Below are positions 52,163-60,740 of a DNA stretch of 64,000 bases, piece after piece. Numbering within the stretch: position 1 is the first letter of the stretch; each line of letters opens with the position of its first letter. Made by a program: the position numbers and the translations under genes. The DNA comes from Streptomyces sp. DH-12 (GTDB taxonomy: Bacteria; Actinomycetota; Actinomycetes; Streptomycetales; Streptomycetaceae). The DNA lies in assembly GCF_002899455.1 (NCBI RefSeq), contig NZ_PPFB01000001.1, forward strand, positions 6,580,501 to 6,644,500, given 5' to 3'. The notes under the pieces are model-generated. The model worked only from the letters and a program-made list of their open reading frames with translations, did no database searches and had not been told where the DNA came from.

Positions 52163-52999
52163 TCAGGAAAGTGCTGTCGCGGCGTCGGTGAGCGCGGTCC
52201 AGGAGCGGGCGGCGGCCTTGGTGCTGTCGCCGTCCTGGGTGTGCTCCAGGGTCAGCCAGCCGGTGAAGCCGCCCGCGCGCAGCGCGGTGAGCAGGGCGGG
52301 GAGCCGGGGGTCACCGATGGTCAGGGGGCCGCGGCCGGCGGGGGCGGCGAGCTGCAGACAGCCGGTGACGGCGGCGTGCTCGGTGACGGCCTGGACCGCG
52401 TCGACGCCTTCGGCGTCGAGGTGGTGGGTGTCCAGCACCAGTCCGGCCGGAGTGTCGAGGGAGTCGATGACGGCGAGGGCTTCGCCGGGGGTGTGCCACA
52501 ACGAGGTGGTGGCGCGTGACTGGGGTTCCAGCAGCAGGCGGCTGCCGCGCGCGGCGGCCTCCTCGGCCAGTCGCTCCACGGCCCGTTCGGCCCACAGCCG
52601 CTGCATGTCCGCCAGCCCGGGCAGGAAGGTGCCCCGGGTCTGGCCGAGGGTGACCGGCACCCCGAGAGCACCTGCGAGACGGGCCGCACCCAGCAGACGG
52701 GACAAGGCGTGGCGGCGGACGTCGGGGGAGGCGTCGGTCAGCGTCAGCCGGTCCTGGGCCGCGACCGGCCCGGTACCGACGCCCAGGACCTTCAGACCGG
52801 CGGCCTCGACGGTCCCGGCCAGGGCCTCGGCGTCCCGGGCGCCGACCTCGCGGACCTGTACCTCCACACCGTCGTAGCCCAGTTCGGCCAGTTGGCGGGC
52901 GGCCTCGGCGAGCGGCGCCGAGTGGCCGAGCGGCATGGGGGCGAGACAGTCGTCACCGGAGACGGTGTAGGCCAGCGGCCACGGCAGCCCCGTGCTCAT
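52163..52999 (-). CDS. Sugar phosphate isomerase/epimerase-type TIM-barrel protein
   Basis: A 278-residue AP-endonuclease-2 fold protein: PLAEAARQLAELGYDGVEVQ VREVG, the first metal ligand region RLLLEPQSRATTSLWHTPGE, LVLDTHHLDAEG (Asp-x-x-His) and WLTLEHTQDGDS (Glu-His). It resembles hydroxypyruvate isomerase and the OtnI 2-oxo-tetronate isomerase, which makes the substrate of OtnK; that role would complete the pathway here (inference). The ATG at 52999 overlaps the stop codon of the upstream racemase gene (ATGA) and the stop lies 37 bases before the dehydrogenase start, so all are one operon. Confidence 0.78.
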   Translation of the reverse strand: MSTGLPWPLAYTVSGDDCLAPMPLGHSAPLAEAARQLAELGYDGVEVQVREVGARDAEALAGTVEAAGLKVLGVGTGPVAAQDRLTLTDASPDVRRHALSRLLGAARLAGALGVPVTLGQTRGTFLPGLADMQRLWAERAVERLAEEAAARGSRLLLEPQSRATTSLWHTPGEALAVIDSLDTPAGLVLDTHHLDAEGVDAVQAVTEHAAVTGCLQLAAPAGRGPLTIGDPRLPALLTALRAGGFTGWLTLEHTQDGDSTKAAARSWTALTDAATALS

Positions 53000-53688
53000 G
53001 ACGCGACCACCGGTGCTTCCGCCGGGGCGAGCAGGCCGCGCAGTTCGCGCGCGGCGGCGCCCGCGCCGTCCAGCACCGGCACGCCCAGCAGGTCGGCCAG
53101 GGCGTCGCGGGCCGGGGTGAGCGAGTACTGCGCCAGCAGCACCGCGTCGGCGTCGGCACCCCCGGCTGCGCGCAGGGCGTCCGCCAGGTGCCGGGCGGCC
53201 TCCTCGGGGCGGGCCCCGGCGGCCTCCTCGCTCAGGGCGGTCACGATGTCGACCGGCCGGTCCGGGCGTACGGCCGGGACGAGCGCTTCGAGCTGGGCGA
53301 CGGCCGCCGGTACGGCAGGCGGCGTCGAGGCGACGACGGCGATACGGCCGTACGGGCCGGCCAGTGCGGCCTTGAACATCGCCTCGTCGGACTTCAGGAC
53401 GGGCACGTTCCACAGGGTGCGGGCGGTGTCCACGACTTCGCCGTAGGAGGAGCAGGTCAGCAGCAGGGCCTGGGCGCCGCCGTCCACCACGTGGCCGATC
53501 AGGCGCAGCATCCGCCGGCGCAGCGCACCGGTGAGTCCGCCGGCGCAGCGGGCGTCGTCCAGGAGACGGTCGTCCAGCACGTTCCAGACCGTGGCCTGCG
53601 GGAACTCCCGCGCGAACGCCTCTTCGGCGATGCGGTGAGCGGCCGGCACGGCGTGGATCATGGCGACCAGAGGCTGGGGTTCGATCAC
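52996..53688 (-). CDS. Asp/Glu/hydantoin racemase-superfamily protein
   Basis: A 230-residue protein of the Asp/Glu racemase superfamily: VAMIHAVPAAHRIAEEAFAR, ALLLTCSSYGEVVDTA with the first catalytic Cys, PVLKSDEAMFKAAL, RIAVVASTPPAVPAAVAQLE and AVLLAQYSLTPARDALADLL. The second cysteine of true racemases is absent (AQYS instead of GCT), as in one-cysteine relatives such as decarboxylases and isomerases of this fold, so a racemase label may be wrong. The GTG at 53688 (VIEPQPLVAM) is chosen because GGAAGAGG lies about 10 bases upstream. It is the first gene of the leftward operon, 160 bases from the GntR operator at 53848. Confidence 0.75.
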   Translation of the reverse strand: MIEPQPLVAMIHAVPAAHRIAEEAFAREFPQATVWNVLDDRLLDDARCAGGLTGALRRRMLRLIGHVVDGGAQALLLTCSSYGEVVDTARTLWNVPVLKSDEAMFKAALAGPYGRIAVVASTPPAVPAAVAQLEALVPAVRPDRPVDIVTALSEEAAGARPEEAARHLADALRAAGGADADAVLLAQYSLTPARDALADLLGVPVLDGAGAAARELRGLLAPAEAPVVAS

Positions 53689-53847
53689 CGGGGTTCTTAC
53701 CTCTTCCGGTAGGCGGGGACCGGCAAGGGTCCCGACCGCGGGCCTGCCTCCGGCCGACGTGGGACATGTTTCCCGACGGCGGGGGCGCGGGCCCGAGATG
53801 GGGGACGGCGGCGTGGTGTCGCGGTGCCGTGCCGTCACTGTAGGCCG

Positions 53848-53871
53848 AACCGGTCAACCGGTCAACCGGTT
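53848..53871. promoter_or_regulatory. Triple ACCGGT repeat: GntR operator of the leftward operon
   Basis: Three 8-base units (AACCGGTC, AACCGGTC, AACCGGTT) lie in tandem between the GntR gene and the racemase-headed operon. Each unit is itself nearly palindromic. The same motif occurs at 54690 and 58006, marking a local regulon. Confidence 0.75.
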
Positions 53872-53927
53872 GTGTCGACGGGGAGCCCGCAGGCGCCGGT
53901 ACCGGCCCGGCTGCCCGCGGTCTCCCG

Positions 53928-54641
53928 CTACGCCTCGCGCTGTTCGAGCGCCTTCATCAGGCGGCGGGAGGCACCCTCCATGTGCCGCGCCATCGCCGTG
54001 CGGGCGGCCTCGGCGTCGCCCTTCGCGACCGCCTCATAGATCGGCACGTGGTCGGCGTAGGCGACCTCGCGGGACCGCACGGCGCCCGTGCGCTCGACCC
54101 AGCCGCGCTGGATCATCGCGCGCATGCCCTTGAGCATGTCGCGCAGCACCGTGTTGCCGGCCAGTTCGCCGAGGGCGGCGTGGAAGGCGGTGTCCGCCTC
54201 GGGGAACTCCTCGTCCGGGCACTCCCGCATCGCCGTCAGCCGGGCCCGCAGCAGTTCGACGCCCGCCTCGTCGCGCGCCTGCGCGGCCAGGCCGGCGACG
54301 ATCACCTCCAGCTCGGCGCGGGCCTGCACCATGTCGCGGGCGCCTCGCTCTCCCAGGACGAGCCCCAGCTCGAACAGGCGGTAGAGCACGTCGGAGTCGG
54401 TGCCGCGGAAGTACGTCCCGCTGGACTGGCGGATCTCCAGCAGGCCGAGGAACCCGAGCGACTTGATCGCCTCCCGCACCGTGGGCCGGTTCACACCGAG
54501 CATCTCGGTGAGCTGCCGTTCGGAGGGGATACGGTCGCCGGGCTGGACCTCGCCGGACATCAGGTAGTCGATCAGGCGACGGGAGACCTCCGCGGCCAGC
54601 GGCTCACGCGGCTCGACCGTGATCCTGGCGAGTTCGGCCAT
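53928..54641 (-). CDS. FadR/GntR-family regulator of the hydroxy-acid locus
   Basis: A 237-residue regulator: winged helix PLAAEVSRRLIDYLMSGEVQ PGDRIPSERQLTEMLGVNRP TVREAIKSLGFLGLLEIRQS SGTYF, then an all-helical FCD effector domain with the metal-binding residues FPEADTAFHAALGELAGNTV (Asp, His), YADHVPIYEAVAKGD and ARTAMARHMEGASRRL (His). FCD domains usually bind carboxylates, fitting the genes around it. The ATG at 54641 is preferred (GAGGAAA 5-6 bases before) over the GTG at 54653. ACCGGT-type repeats in its own promoter (54690) suggest autoregulation. Confidence 0.88.
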   Translation of the reverse strand: MAELARITVEPREPLAAEVSRRLIDYLMSGEVQPGDRIPSERQLTEMLGVNRPTVREAIKSLGFLGLLEIRQSSGTYFRGTDSDVLYRLFELGLVLGERGARDMVQARAELEVIVAGLAAQARDEAGVELLRARLTAMRECPDEEFPEADTAFHAALGELAGNTVLRDMLKGMRAMIQRGWVERTGAVRSREVAYADHVPIYEAVAKGDAEAARTAMARHMEGASRRLMKALEQREA

Positions 54642-54689
54642 CGATTTCCTCACTTCGGTATTGACGCGATGGCCGGATTCTAGTTACCT

Positions 54690-54718
54690 ACCGGCAATCC
54701 GGTAAACCGGTTGTCCGG
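54690..54718. promoter_or_regulatory. GntR operator in the GntR/CitMHS divergent promoter
   Basis: ACCGGCAATCCGGT followed by AAACCGGTTGTCCGG gives overlapping inverted CCGG units. It lies about 50 bases before the GntR start and about 290 bases before the transporter start. The sequence 54719-55003 between them shows no gene. Confidence 0.7.
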
Positions 54719-55003
54719 AAGTGGCGAGCCGATCCGCCGTCCGTGAGCGACCGGGTGTCCCGGTAGTCCCAGCCATGCCAGGCGCACTGATCACATCCCC
54801 ATCGGGCCATCGCCCGCCGCGACCATGCGCTCGCCGAACCGCCGTACAGGAGCCCGCAGCCCCCGTGACCGATCCGACGCACGAGCCGAGCAAGGCACCG
54901 CGTGCGCTGCCGGTCGCCGCCTGAACCGACCCGCACCGACACCACGCGCCGTCCTGCGCCGCCGTCCGACCGGCGGCCCTCAGTCCTGCCCCAAGGAGCA
55001 ACG

Positions 55004-56299
55004 ATGCTCGCCGTCCTCGGCTTCGCCACTCTGGGCAGCTTCATGCTGCTCGTGATGCGGAAACACCTCTCCGCGTTCACCGCCATCATGCTCACCCCGA
55101 TCGTCGCCGCCGTCATCGCGGGCAAGGGCACGAAGCTCGGCGACATGATCATGAATGGCCTGGACACGGTCGCGCCCACCGCGGCGCTGCTGCTGTTCGC
55201 CGTCCTCTACTTCGGCCTGATGATGGAGGTCAAACTCTTCGAGCCGATCGTCCAGGCCATCGTCCGCGCCTCCAAGGGCGACCCGGTCCGCATCGTCGTC
55301 GGCACCGCCGTCCTCTCCCTGCTGGTCGCACTCGACGGCGACGGCACCACCAGCTACATGATCGTCTGCTCCGCGTTCCTGCCCATCTACCGGCGCCTGG
55401 GCATGAACCCCCTCATCCTTGCCACACTGGCGGCCATGGCGCTGGGCACCATCTCCGGCACCACCCCCTGGGGCGGCGCCGCCACCCGCGGCATCAGCGT
55501 CCTGCACCTGAGCGCCACCGAGTACTTCGTCCACATGATCGGCCCCATGGCCCTCACCAGCCTGGCCATCGTCGCCGTCGCCTACTGGCTCGGCCTGCGC
55601 GAGCGCCACAAGATCGACGGCGAGAAGCTCGCCGCCTACAAGCTGGAGATCGCCTCCGGCGAGGCGTTCGAGCCGGTCAAGGCGGACTGGCGCATGTGGT
55701 TCAACGCCGCCCTCACCCTGCTCCTGATGGTCCTGCTCATCATGGAGGTCGCCGATCTCCTCGTGTTGTTCATGGTGGCGTTCGTCATCGCCCTGCTCGT
55801 CAACATCCGTGCCATCGGTGACCAGCAGGAACTCATCAAGCGCCAGGCCGCCAACGCCGTGCCGGTGATGATCCTCGTCCTGGCCGCCGGCGTCTTCACC
55901 GGCATCATGACCGACTCCGGAATGATCAAGGCGATGGCCGACGCGGCCCTCTCCATCGTCCCCGAGGGCTGGGGCGACATCATCCCGCTGTTCACCGCGA
56001 TCCTGGCCCTGCCGCTCGGCTTCTTCATGTCGAACGACGGCTACTGGTTCGGTGTCGTCCCCGTGCTCGCGGAGTCCGCCGCGCACTACGGCATCCCCGC
56101 CAACGAGATCGCCCGGGCCGGCGCCATCGGTCAGATCCTCCACATGATGGGCCCCACCAGCGCGCCCCTGTGGGTCCTCCTCGGACTGGTCAAGGCCGAG
56201 CTGGGCGACTTCCAGAGGCACGCCCTGCGCTGGGGTGTCCTCGTCTCCGTCGCGTACATCCTCTTCGCCGTCGTCACCGGCGCCATCAGCGTCACCTGA
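55004..56299 (+). CDS. CitMHS-family citrate/divalent-metal:H+ symporter, copy 1
   Basis: A 431-residue transporter with about 11-12 helices: MLAVLGFATLGSFMLLVM, SAFTAIMLTPIVAAVIAGKG, ALDGDGTTSYMIVCSAFLPI YRRLGMNPLILATLAAM, SGTTPWGGAATRGISVLH and GPTSAPLWVLLGLV. CitMHS members import citrate complexed with Mg2+ or Ca2+ together with protons (CitM, CitH of Bacillus). AAGGAG stands 7 bases before the ATG at 55004. It is about 90% identical in protein sequence (my count: 44 differences in 431) to the convergent gene at 56424-57719, and the ~35 bases before the start are nearly the same too. The operator at 54690 suggests GntR control. Confidence 0.9.
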   Translation: MLAVLGFATLGSFMLLVMRKHLSAFTAIMLTPIVAAVIAGKGTKLGDMIMNGLDTVAPTAALLLFAVLYFGLMMEVKLFEPIVQAIVRASKGDPVRIVVGTAVLSLLVALDGDGTTSYMIVCSAFLPIYRRLGMNPLILATLAAMALGTISGTTPWGGAATRGISVLHLSATEYFVHMIGPMALTSLAIVAVAYWLGLRERHKIDGEKLAAYKLEIASGEAFEPVKADWRMWFNAALTLLLMVLLIMEVADLLVLFMVAFVIALLVNIRAIGDQQELIKRQAANAVPVMILVLAAGVFTGIMTDSGMIKAMADAALSIVPEGWGDIIPLFTAILALPLGFFMSNDGYWFGVVPVLAESAAHYGIPANEIARAGAIGQILHMMGPTSAPLWVLLGLVKAELGDFQRHALRWGVLVSVAYILFAVVTGAISVT

Positions 56300-56423
56300 G
56301 CCGCACACTGTGCCTCGCAGTTCTCCTCGTGCCCGGTGGGCCGCACCCCGTATCGGTGCGGTCCACCGGGTTCGTGCCGTGCCGGTGCGGGGGCCCGACG
56401 GTTCGTCGCCCCGGCACCCGGCG

Positions 56424-57719
56424 TCAGACGACCGTGATGGCGCCGGTCATCACGGCGAAGGCGATGTAGGCGAGCGAGACGGGAACGCCCCAGCGCAGCG
56501 CCGTCTTCTGGAAGTCACCGAGGTCCGCCTTGACCAGCCCGAGCAGCACCCACAGGGGCGCGGAAGTGGGGCCCATGCTGTGGAGGATCTGGCCGATGGC
56601 GCCGGCCCGGGCGATCTCGTTGGCGTGGATGCCGTAGTGACCCGCCGATTCGGCCAGCACGGGGACGACGCCGAACCAGTAGGCGTCGTTCGACATGAAG
56701 AAGCCGAGTGGGAGCGCGAGGAGGGCGGTGAAGAGGGGCACCATAGTGCCCCAGCCGTCCGGGACGATGGCGAGGGCCGCATCCGCCATCGCCTTGATCA
56801 TTCCGGCGTCCGTCATGATGCCGGTGAAGATGCCGGCGGCCAGGACGAGCATCATCACCGGGACGGCGTTGGCGGCCTGGCGCTTGATCAGCTCCTGCTG
56901 GTCGGCGATGGAGCGGACGTTGACGAGCAGGGCGACGGCGAACGCCACCATGAAGAGCACCACGAGGTCGGCGACCTCGAGTATGAGGAGCACCATCAGC
57001 AGCAGGGTGAGCGCCGCGTTGAACCACATGCGCCAGTCGGCCTTCACTGTGGGGATGGCCTCGCCGGAGGCGATCTCCAGCTTGTAGGCGGCGAGCTTCT
57101 CGCCGTCGATCTTGTGGCGCTCGCGCAGGCCGAGCCAGTAGGCGACGGCGACGATGGCCAGGCTGGTGAGGGCCATGGGGCCGATCATGTGGACGAAGTA
57201 CTCGCCCGCGTCCAGGTGCAGGGCGCTGATGCCGCGGGTGGCGGCGCCGCCCCAGGGGGTGGTGCCGGAGATGGTGCCCAGCGCCATGGCCGCCAGTGTG
57301 GCAAGGATGAGGGGGTTCATGCCCAGGCGCCGGTAGATGGGCAGGAACGCGGAGCAGACGATCATGTAGCTGGTGGTGCCGTCGCCGTCGAGTGCGACCA
57401 GCAGGGAGAGGACGGCGGTGCCGACGACGATGCGGACCGGGTCGCCCTTGGAGGCGCGGATGATGAGGGCCGAAATCGGGTCGAAGAGCTTCGCCTCCAT
57501 CATCAGGCCGAAGTAGAGGACGGCGAACAGCAGCAGCGCCGCGGTCGAGGCCACGGTGTCCAGGCCGTTCATGATCATGTCGCCGAGTTGGGTGCCCTTG
57601 CCCGCGATGAGGGCAGCGACGATCGGGGTGAGCATGATGGCGGTGAACGCGGAGAGGTGTTTCCGCATCACGAGCAGCATGAAGCTGCCCAGAGTGGCGA
57701 AGCCGAGGACGGCGAGCAT
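56424..57719 (-). CDS. CitMHS-family citrate/divalent-metal:H+ symporter, copy 2 (inverted duplicate)
   Basis: Also 431 residues, co-linear with copy 1 without gaps. Differences cluster in short patches, for example DPISALIIRAS for EPIVQAIVRAS, EAIPTVKA for EAFEPVKA, and the last ~20 residues, while the DGDGTTSYM and TTPWGGAATRG regions are identical. The leader CTGCCCCAAGGAGCAACG before the start matches that of copy 1. The two genes face each other across a 124-base spacer, so this is an inverted duplication that has diverged, probably giving two substrate preferences. The operator at 58006 lies about 290 bases upstream, mirroring the spacing of copy 1. Confidence 0.9.
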   Translation of the reverse strand: MLAVLGFATLGSFMLLVMRKHLSAFTAIMLTPIVAALIAGKGTQLGDMIMNGLDTVASTAALLLFAVLYFGLMMEAKLFDPISALIIRASKGDPVRIVVGTAVLSLLVALDGDGTTSYMIVCSAFLPIYRRLGMNPLILATLAAMALGTISGTTPWGGAATRGISALHLDAGEYFVHMIGPMALTSLAIVAVAYWLGLRERHKIDGEKLAAYKLEIASGEAIPTVKADWRMWFNAALTLLLMVLLILEVADLVVLFMVAFAVALLVNVRSIADQQELIKRQAANAVPVMMLVLAAGIFTGIMTDAGMIKAMADAALAIVPDGWGTMVPLFTALLALPLGFFMSNDAYWFGVVPVLAESAGHYGIHANEIARAGAIGQILHSMGPTSAPLWVLLGLVKADLGDFQKTALRWGVPVSLAYIAFAVMTGAITVV

Positions 57720-58005
57720 CGTTGCTCCTTGGGGCAGGGTGAGGCCGCCGCCGGGGAGGCGGCCGTGGTGCGATCAGCGGGCGGAAGCGGACCCCGCCGC
57801 GCCCGTGGGTCTTCTCGGGCGCGGACTGCGACGCGGCTCGCGGGGTCGCGGTGACCGGTGCCTCGGTGTCACGGCGGAATGCACGCCGGGAGGACTGTCA
57901 CCTCTCACGCGAGGAGGCTCGGTACCTGGTCGGAGGCGGTGCGTGCACGAGGGCGGATCCCAGGGGCGCTCGGGGGTCCGCACCGGGCACGACCGGTGAC
58001 GAGGC
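57720..58005. other. Leader region of CitMHS copy 2
   Basis: There is no supported gene between the transporter start (57719) and the operator at 58006. The region equals in length the corresponding leader of copy 1. Confidence 0.4.
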
Positions 58006-58027
58006 ACCGGTTTACCGGTTAGCCGGT
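58006..58027. promoter_or_regulatory. Third GntR-type operator between CitMHS copy 2 and the amidohydrolase
   Basis: ACCGGTTTACCGGTT is followed by AGCCGGT, the same ACCGGT units as at 53848 and 54690. It lies about 290 bases before the CitMHS copy 2 start on the minus strand and just beyond the 3' end of the amidohydrolase gene. Confidence 0.7.
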
Positions 58028-58120
58028 ACACAACTAGAGTCCCGGCTGATCGTCAAGAGCCGCGCCGAGGAAAAGCGTCTTGCGCCGGAGCGGCGATGGC
58101 TGCCGCCGGCGGCGGCGAAC

Positions 58121-59047
58121 TCACCAGCCGTAGAGCGCCGCCGGGTTGTCGACGAGGACCTGCCGCAGGTGAGACGCGTCGAGGTGCGCGCACAGACGGG
58201 TCAGGGAGAGGCCGTCGTCCACGGACAGGAAGGGCTCGACACGCTCGGGGTGCCGAGTGGCGGGGGAGCCGCCGGTGTGCGGCCAGTCGGAGCCCCACAG
58301 GGTCCGGTCGGCGCGCGTGCCGAGAAGGGCTTCGAGGGCCGGCCCGAGATCGTCGTAGCTCCCGCCGGCGGCGGCACGGTACGGGGCGGACAGTTTCACC
58401 CAGACGCGACCGGTTTCCAGCAGCCGGCACGTACGCGCCAGGCTGTCGGTCTCGGTGTCGGTGTCGGTACCGGTGGAGGGCTTGATGCCGGCGAAATGGT
58501 CGAGGACCACCGGGACGGGAAGCCGGGGAAGCAGGTCGTCGACAGCGGCCAGGGCGGCGGCGTCCAGGTGCAGGTCCAGGTGCCAGCCGAAGGCCGCGAT
58601 CGTCCGTGCCGTGGTGCGGATGCGCTCGCGCGCCCGTTCCAGGTCGTTGGAGGCGTTCGCGCCGAGGTTGACACGGACTCCGCGCACGCCGGCCCGGTCC
58701 ATGGCCCGCAGTTCCCGGTGGTCGGCGCCGGGGTCGATGACCGCGACGCCGCGCGCCGACTCACCCAGCGTGCGCAGGCCGTCCAGGAGCCGGGTGTTGT
58801 CGGTGCCGTACGGGCTGGGCTGGACCAGCACGGTCCGGGTGATCCCCAGGTGGCGGTGCAGGGCACGCAGGTCGGCGGGGAGGGCGTCGGGCGGGAGGTA
58901 GCCGCGGTCGGCCGCGTACGGGTGCCGGTCGGCGGGGCCGAAGACGTGCACGTGGGTGTCGCAGGCGTGGTCGGGGAGGTCCGGTCCCGGACTGTGCCGG
59001 GTGCCGAGGACCTCGACGGTGCGGGCTTCGGACGGTGGTGCGGACAC
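58121..59047 (-). CDS. Amidohydrolase-superfamily protein (2-pyrone-4,6-dicarboxylate lactonase-like)
   Basis: A 308-residue TIM-barrel hydrolase: CDTHVHVFGPADRHPYAADR (the HxH metal or catalytic motif near residues 31-35), LRALHRHLGITRTVLVQPSP YGTDN, VRGVRVNLGANASN, WHLDLHLDAAALAAVDDLLP, VPVVLDHFAGIKPS and LWGSDWPHTGG (catalytic Asp). This order fits the LigI/galactarolactone group, which opens lactones of dicarboxylic acids. A lactonase would suit the hydroxy-acid theme. The ATG at 59047 is divergent from the 2-hydroxycarboxylate transporter across a 251-base gap. A short Thr/Asp repeat (GTDTDTETDS) interrupts the domain. Confidence 0.82.
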   Translation of the reverse strand: MSAPPSEARTVEVLGTRHSPGPDLPDHACDTHVHVFGPADRHPYAADRGYLPPDALPADLRALHRHLGITRTVLVQPSPYGTDNTRLLDGLRTLGESARGVAVIDPGADHRELRAMDRAGVRGVRVNLGANASNDLERARERIRTTARTIAAFGWHLDLHLDAAALAAVDDLLPRLPVPVVLDHFAGIKPSTGTDTDTETDSLARTCRLLETGRVWVKLSAPYRAAAGGSYDDLGPALEALLGTRADRTLWGSDWPHTGGSPATRHPERVEPFLSVDDGLSLTRLCAHLDASHLRQVLVDNPAALYGW

Positions 59048-59298
59048 GCTGGCTCCTCGCGTGAGCTGGGGGTTACGCGGCGAATGTGCCGCGTTCGGAC
59101 AGTACTCCCAGCCATCTTTTGGTACAACGCTCTTTCAAAAAACCAACAGATGTGCTTAACGTATCCGCAGCAGGGACCTGCCGGGGCGCGGCAAGTCCAC
59201 TGCTCATCTCGGCGATCACTCGCCACGGACGGCCCGGACAGCCGCGTCACCCGTCCGGGGCCGGCCGTCTCCTCCCCGAGCCGCTGTAAGGACGCACC
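59048..59298. promoter_or_regulatory. Divergent promoter region, amidohydrolase / 2-hydroxycarboxylate transporter
   Basis: A 60-base AT-rich stretch (59105-59165) with TTTTGGTACAACGC and a later AAAACCAAC stands out against GC-rich flanks. TTGGT and ACCAA form weak spaced arms. No ACCGGT-type unit is present, so a regulator other than the GntR protein probably acts here. Confidence 0.45.
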
Positions 59299-60702
59299 AT
59301 GTCCGACCTCGCACGCTCCGCGACACCGGCGGAGCACAAGCCACCAGGCGTACCTGGCCGGCGAGAGCGCGACTCCGACGGCTTTCCGTCGGACGACCGC
59401 ACCCCCACCCTGTGGCACCGGTGCATGGACCGGGACATCGGCATCGTGCCGCTGCCGGTGTTCGTGGTGCTCGCGGCGCTGATCGCCGCCTTGGCCGCCA
59501 CCGGTCACATCACTGGTGAACTCGCCGTGGTCATCGGGATCATGGTGGTCTTCGCCTTCGCCTTGGCCGAGATCGGCAAGCGGGTTCCCGTCCTGCGTTC
59601 GGTCGGCGGAGCCGCGATCTTCGTGACGTTGGTGCCGTCCTGGCTCGCCCATCAGGGGTGGATCCCGAAGGCCGCCGTGGAGTCGATCGGAGGGTTCTTC
59701 ACCGATACGAAGGTCCTGAGCCTGTTCATCGCCTTCGTCATCGTCGGCAGCATCATGAGCATGGACCGCACGGTGCTGGTCCGGGGCTTCGCGAGGATCT
59801 TCGTTCCGCTGCTGGCGGGCAGCGTGGTCGCTCTCGTGGTGGGTACCGCCGTCGGCACCGCCGCCGGCCTCGGTCTCAAGCACACGGTCTTCTTCGTCGT
59901 CGTACCGATCATGGCCGGTGGCGTCGGCGAGGGCGCCATCCCGCTGACCATCGGTTACGCCGGTGTCCTCGGCGCCGCGCAGGGCGAACTCCTCGCCCGT
60001 GTGCTGCCCGCCATCTTCGTCGGCAATCTGACCGCCGTCCTGCTCGCCGGGCTCCTGAGCCAGGTGTGCCGCAGGCGTCCGGACCTGACCGGCAACGGAC
60101 GCCTGGACGCCGGCGAGGGCCCCGATCTGCTGGAGGCCGCCGAGTCCGGTCCGGGTGAGCGCACGTCGGTGACCGCGCAGCAGGTCGCGGCGGCGGGCAT
60201 CACCGCCGTCACCCTCTACCTGGCCGGCGTCCTCGCCCACAGCCTGCTCGGCTGGCCGGCCCCGGTCGTGATGCTGGTGCTCGCGGTGATCCTCAAGGTC
60301 GCCCACGGCGTCACCCCGCGCCTCCAGTACGGTTCGCGGTTCGTCTACGACTTCTGCCTGGCCGCCATGGCCTTTCCGATGCTGTTCACCTTCAGTGCCA
60401 CCCAGACACCGTGGGAGACCCTGGTCGAGGGATTCTCCCCGGCCCCACTGGTGACCTGCGTACTCACGGTGTGCGCCATGGTCGGCACCGGATTCCTCGA
60501 CGCCCGCAAGGTGGGTCTCCACCCCGCCGAGACCGCCCTCGTCACGGCCACGCACAGCGGCATGGGCGGCGCGGGCGACATCGCCATCCTGACCGCGGCC
60601 GACCGCATGCGGCTGATGCCCTTCGCCCAGATCGCCACCCGCATCGGCGGCGGCATCACCGTGACCCTGGCCCTCGTGGCCGCGCACACCTTCGGCCTGT
60701 GA
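59299..60702 (+). CDS. 2-hydroxycarboxylate transporter family protein (CitS/CimH/MaeN type)
   Basis: A 467-residue membrane protein with about 11-13 helices. Signature segments: GIVPLPVFVVLAALIAAL, FVTLVPSWLAHQGWIPK, FIAFVIVGSIMSMDRTVLVR GF, the family loop VVPIMAGGVGEGAIPLTIGY (GGxG), and near the C terminus GLHPAETALVTATHSGMGGA GDIAILTAADRMRLMPFAQI (second GGxG loop and the conserved Arg). Members carry citrate, malate or lactate with Na+ or H+. An unusually long polar N terminus (about 45 residues) precedes helix 1, so a start at the ATG at 59428 (MDRDIGIVPL) is possible. It heads a rightward operon. Confidence 0.9.
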   Translation: MSDLARSATPAEHKPPGVPGRRERDSDGFPSDDRTPTLWHRCMDRDIGIVPLPVFVVLAALIAALAATGHITGELAVVIGIMVVFAFALAEIGKRVPVLRSVGGAAIFVTLVPSWLAHQGWIPKAAVESIGGFFTDTKVLSLFIAFVIVGSIMSMDRTVLVRGFARIFVPLLAGSVVALVVGTAVGTAAGLGLKHTVFFVVVPIMAGGVGEGAIPLTIGYAGVLGAAQGELLARVLPAIFVGNLTAVLLAGLLSQVCRRRPDLTGNGRLDAGEGPDLLEAAESGPGERTSVTAQQVAAAGITAVTLYLAGVLAHSLLGWPAPVVMLVLAVILKVAHGVTPRLQYGSRFVYDFCLAAMAFPMLFTFSATQTPWETLVEGFSPAPLVTCVLTVCAMVGTGFLDARKVGLHPAETALVTATHSGMGGAGDIAILTAADRMRLMPFAQIATRIGGGITVTLALVAAHTFGL

Positions 60703-60740
60703 CCGGTCCCCTCCCCTCCACTCCCCACTGAAAGGCCCCC

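Noticed and set aside
56235..57854. 539-codon plus-strand frame opposite CitMHS copy 2, and its mirror opposite copy 1 (54980-56308)
   Set aside because: Both exist only because the two transporter genes are inverted duplicates. Their products are Gly/Asp/His-rich, without membrane segments or motifs.
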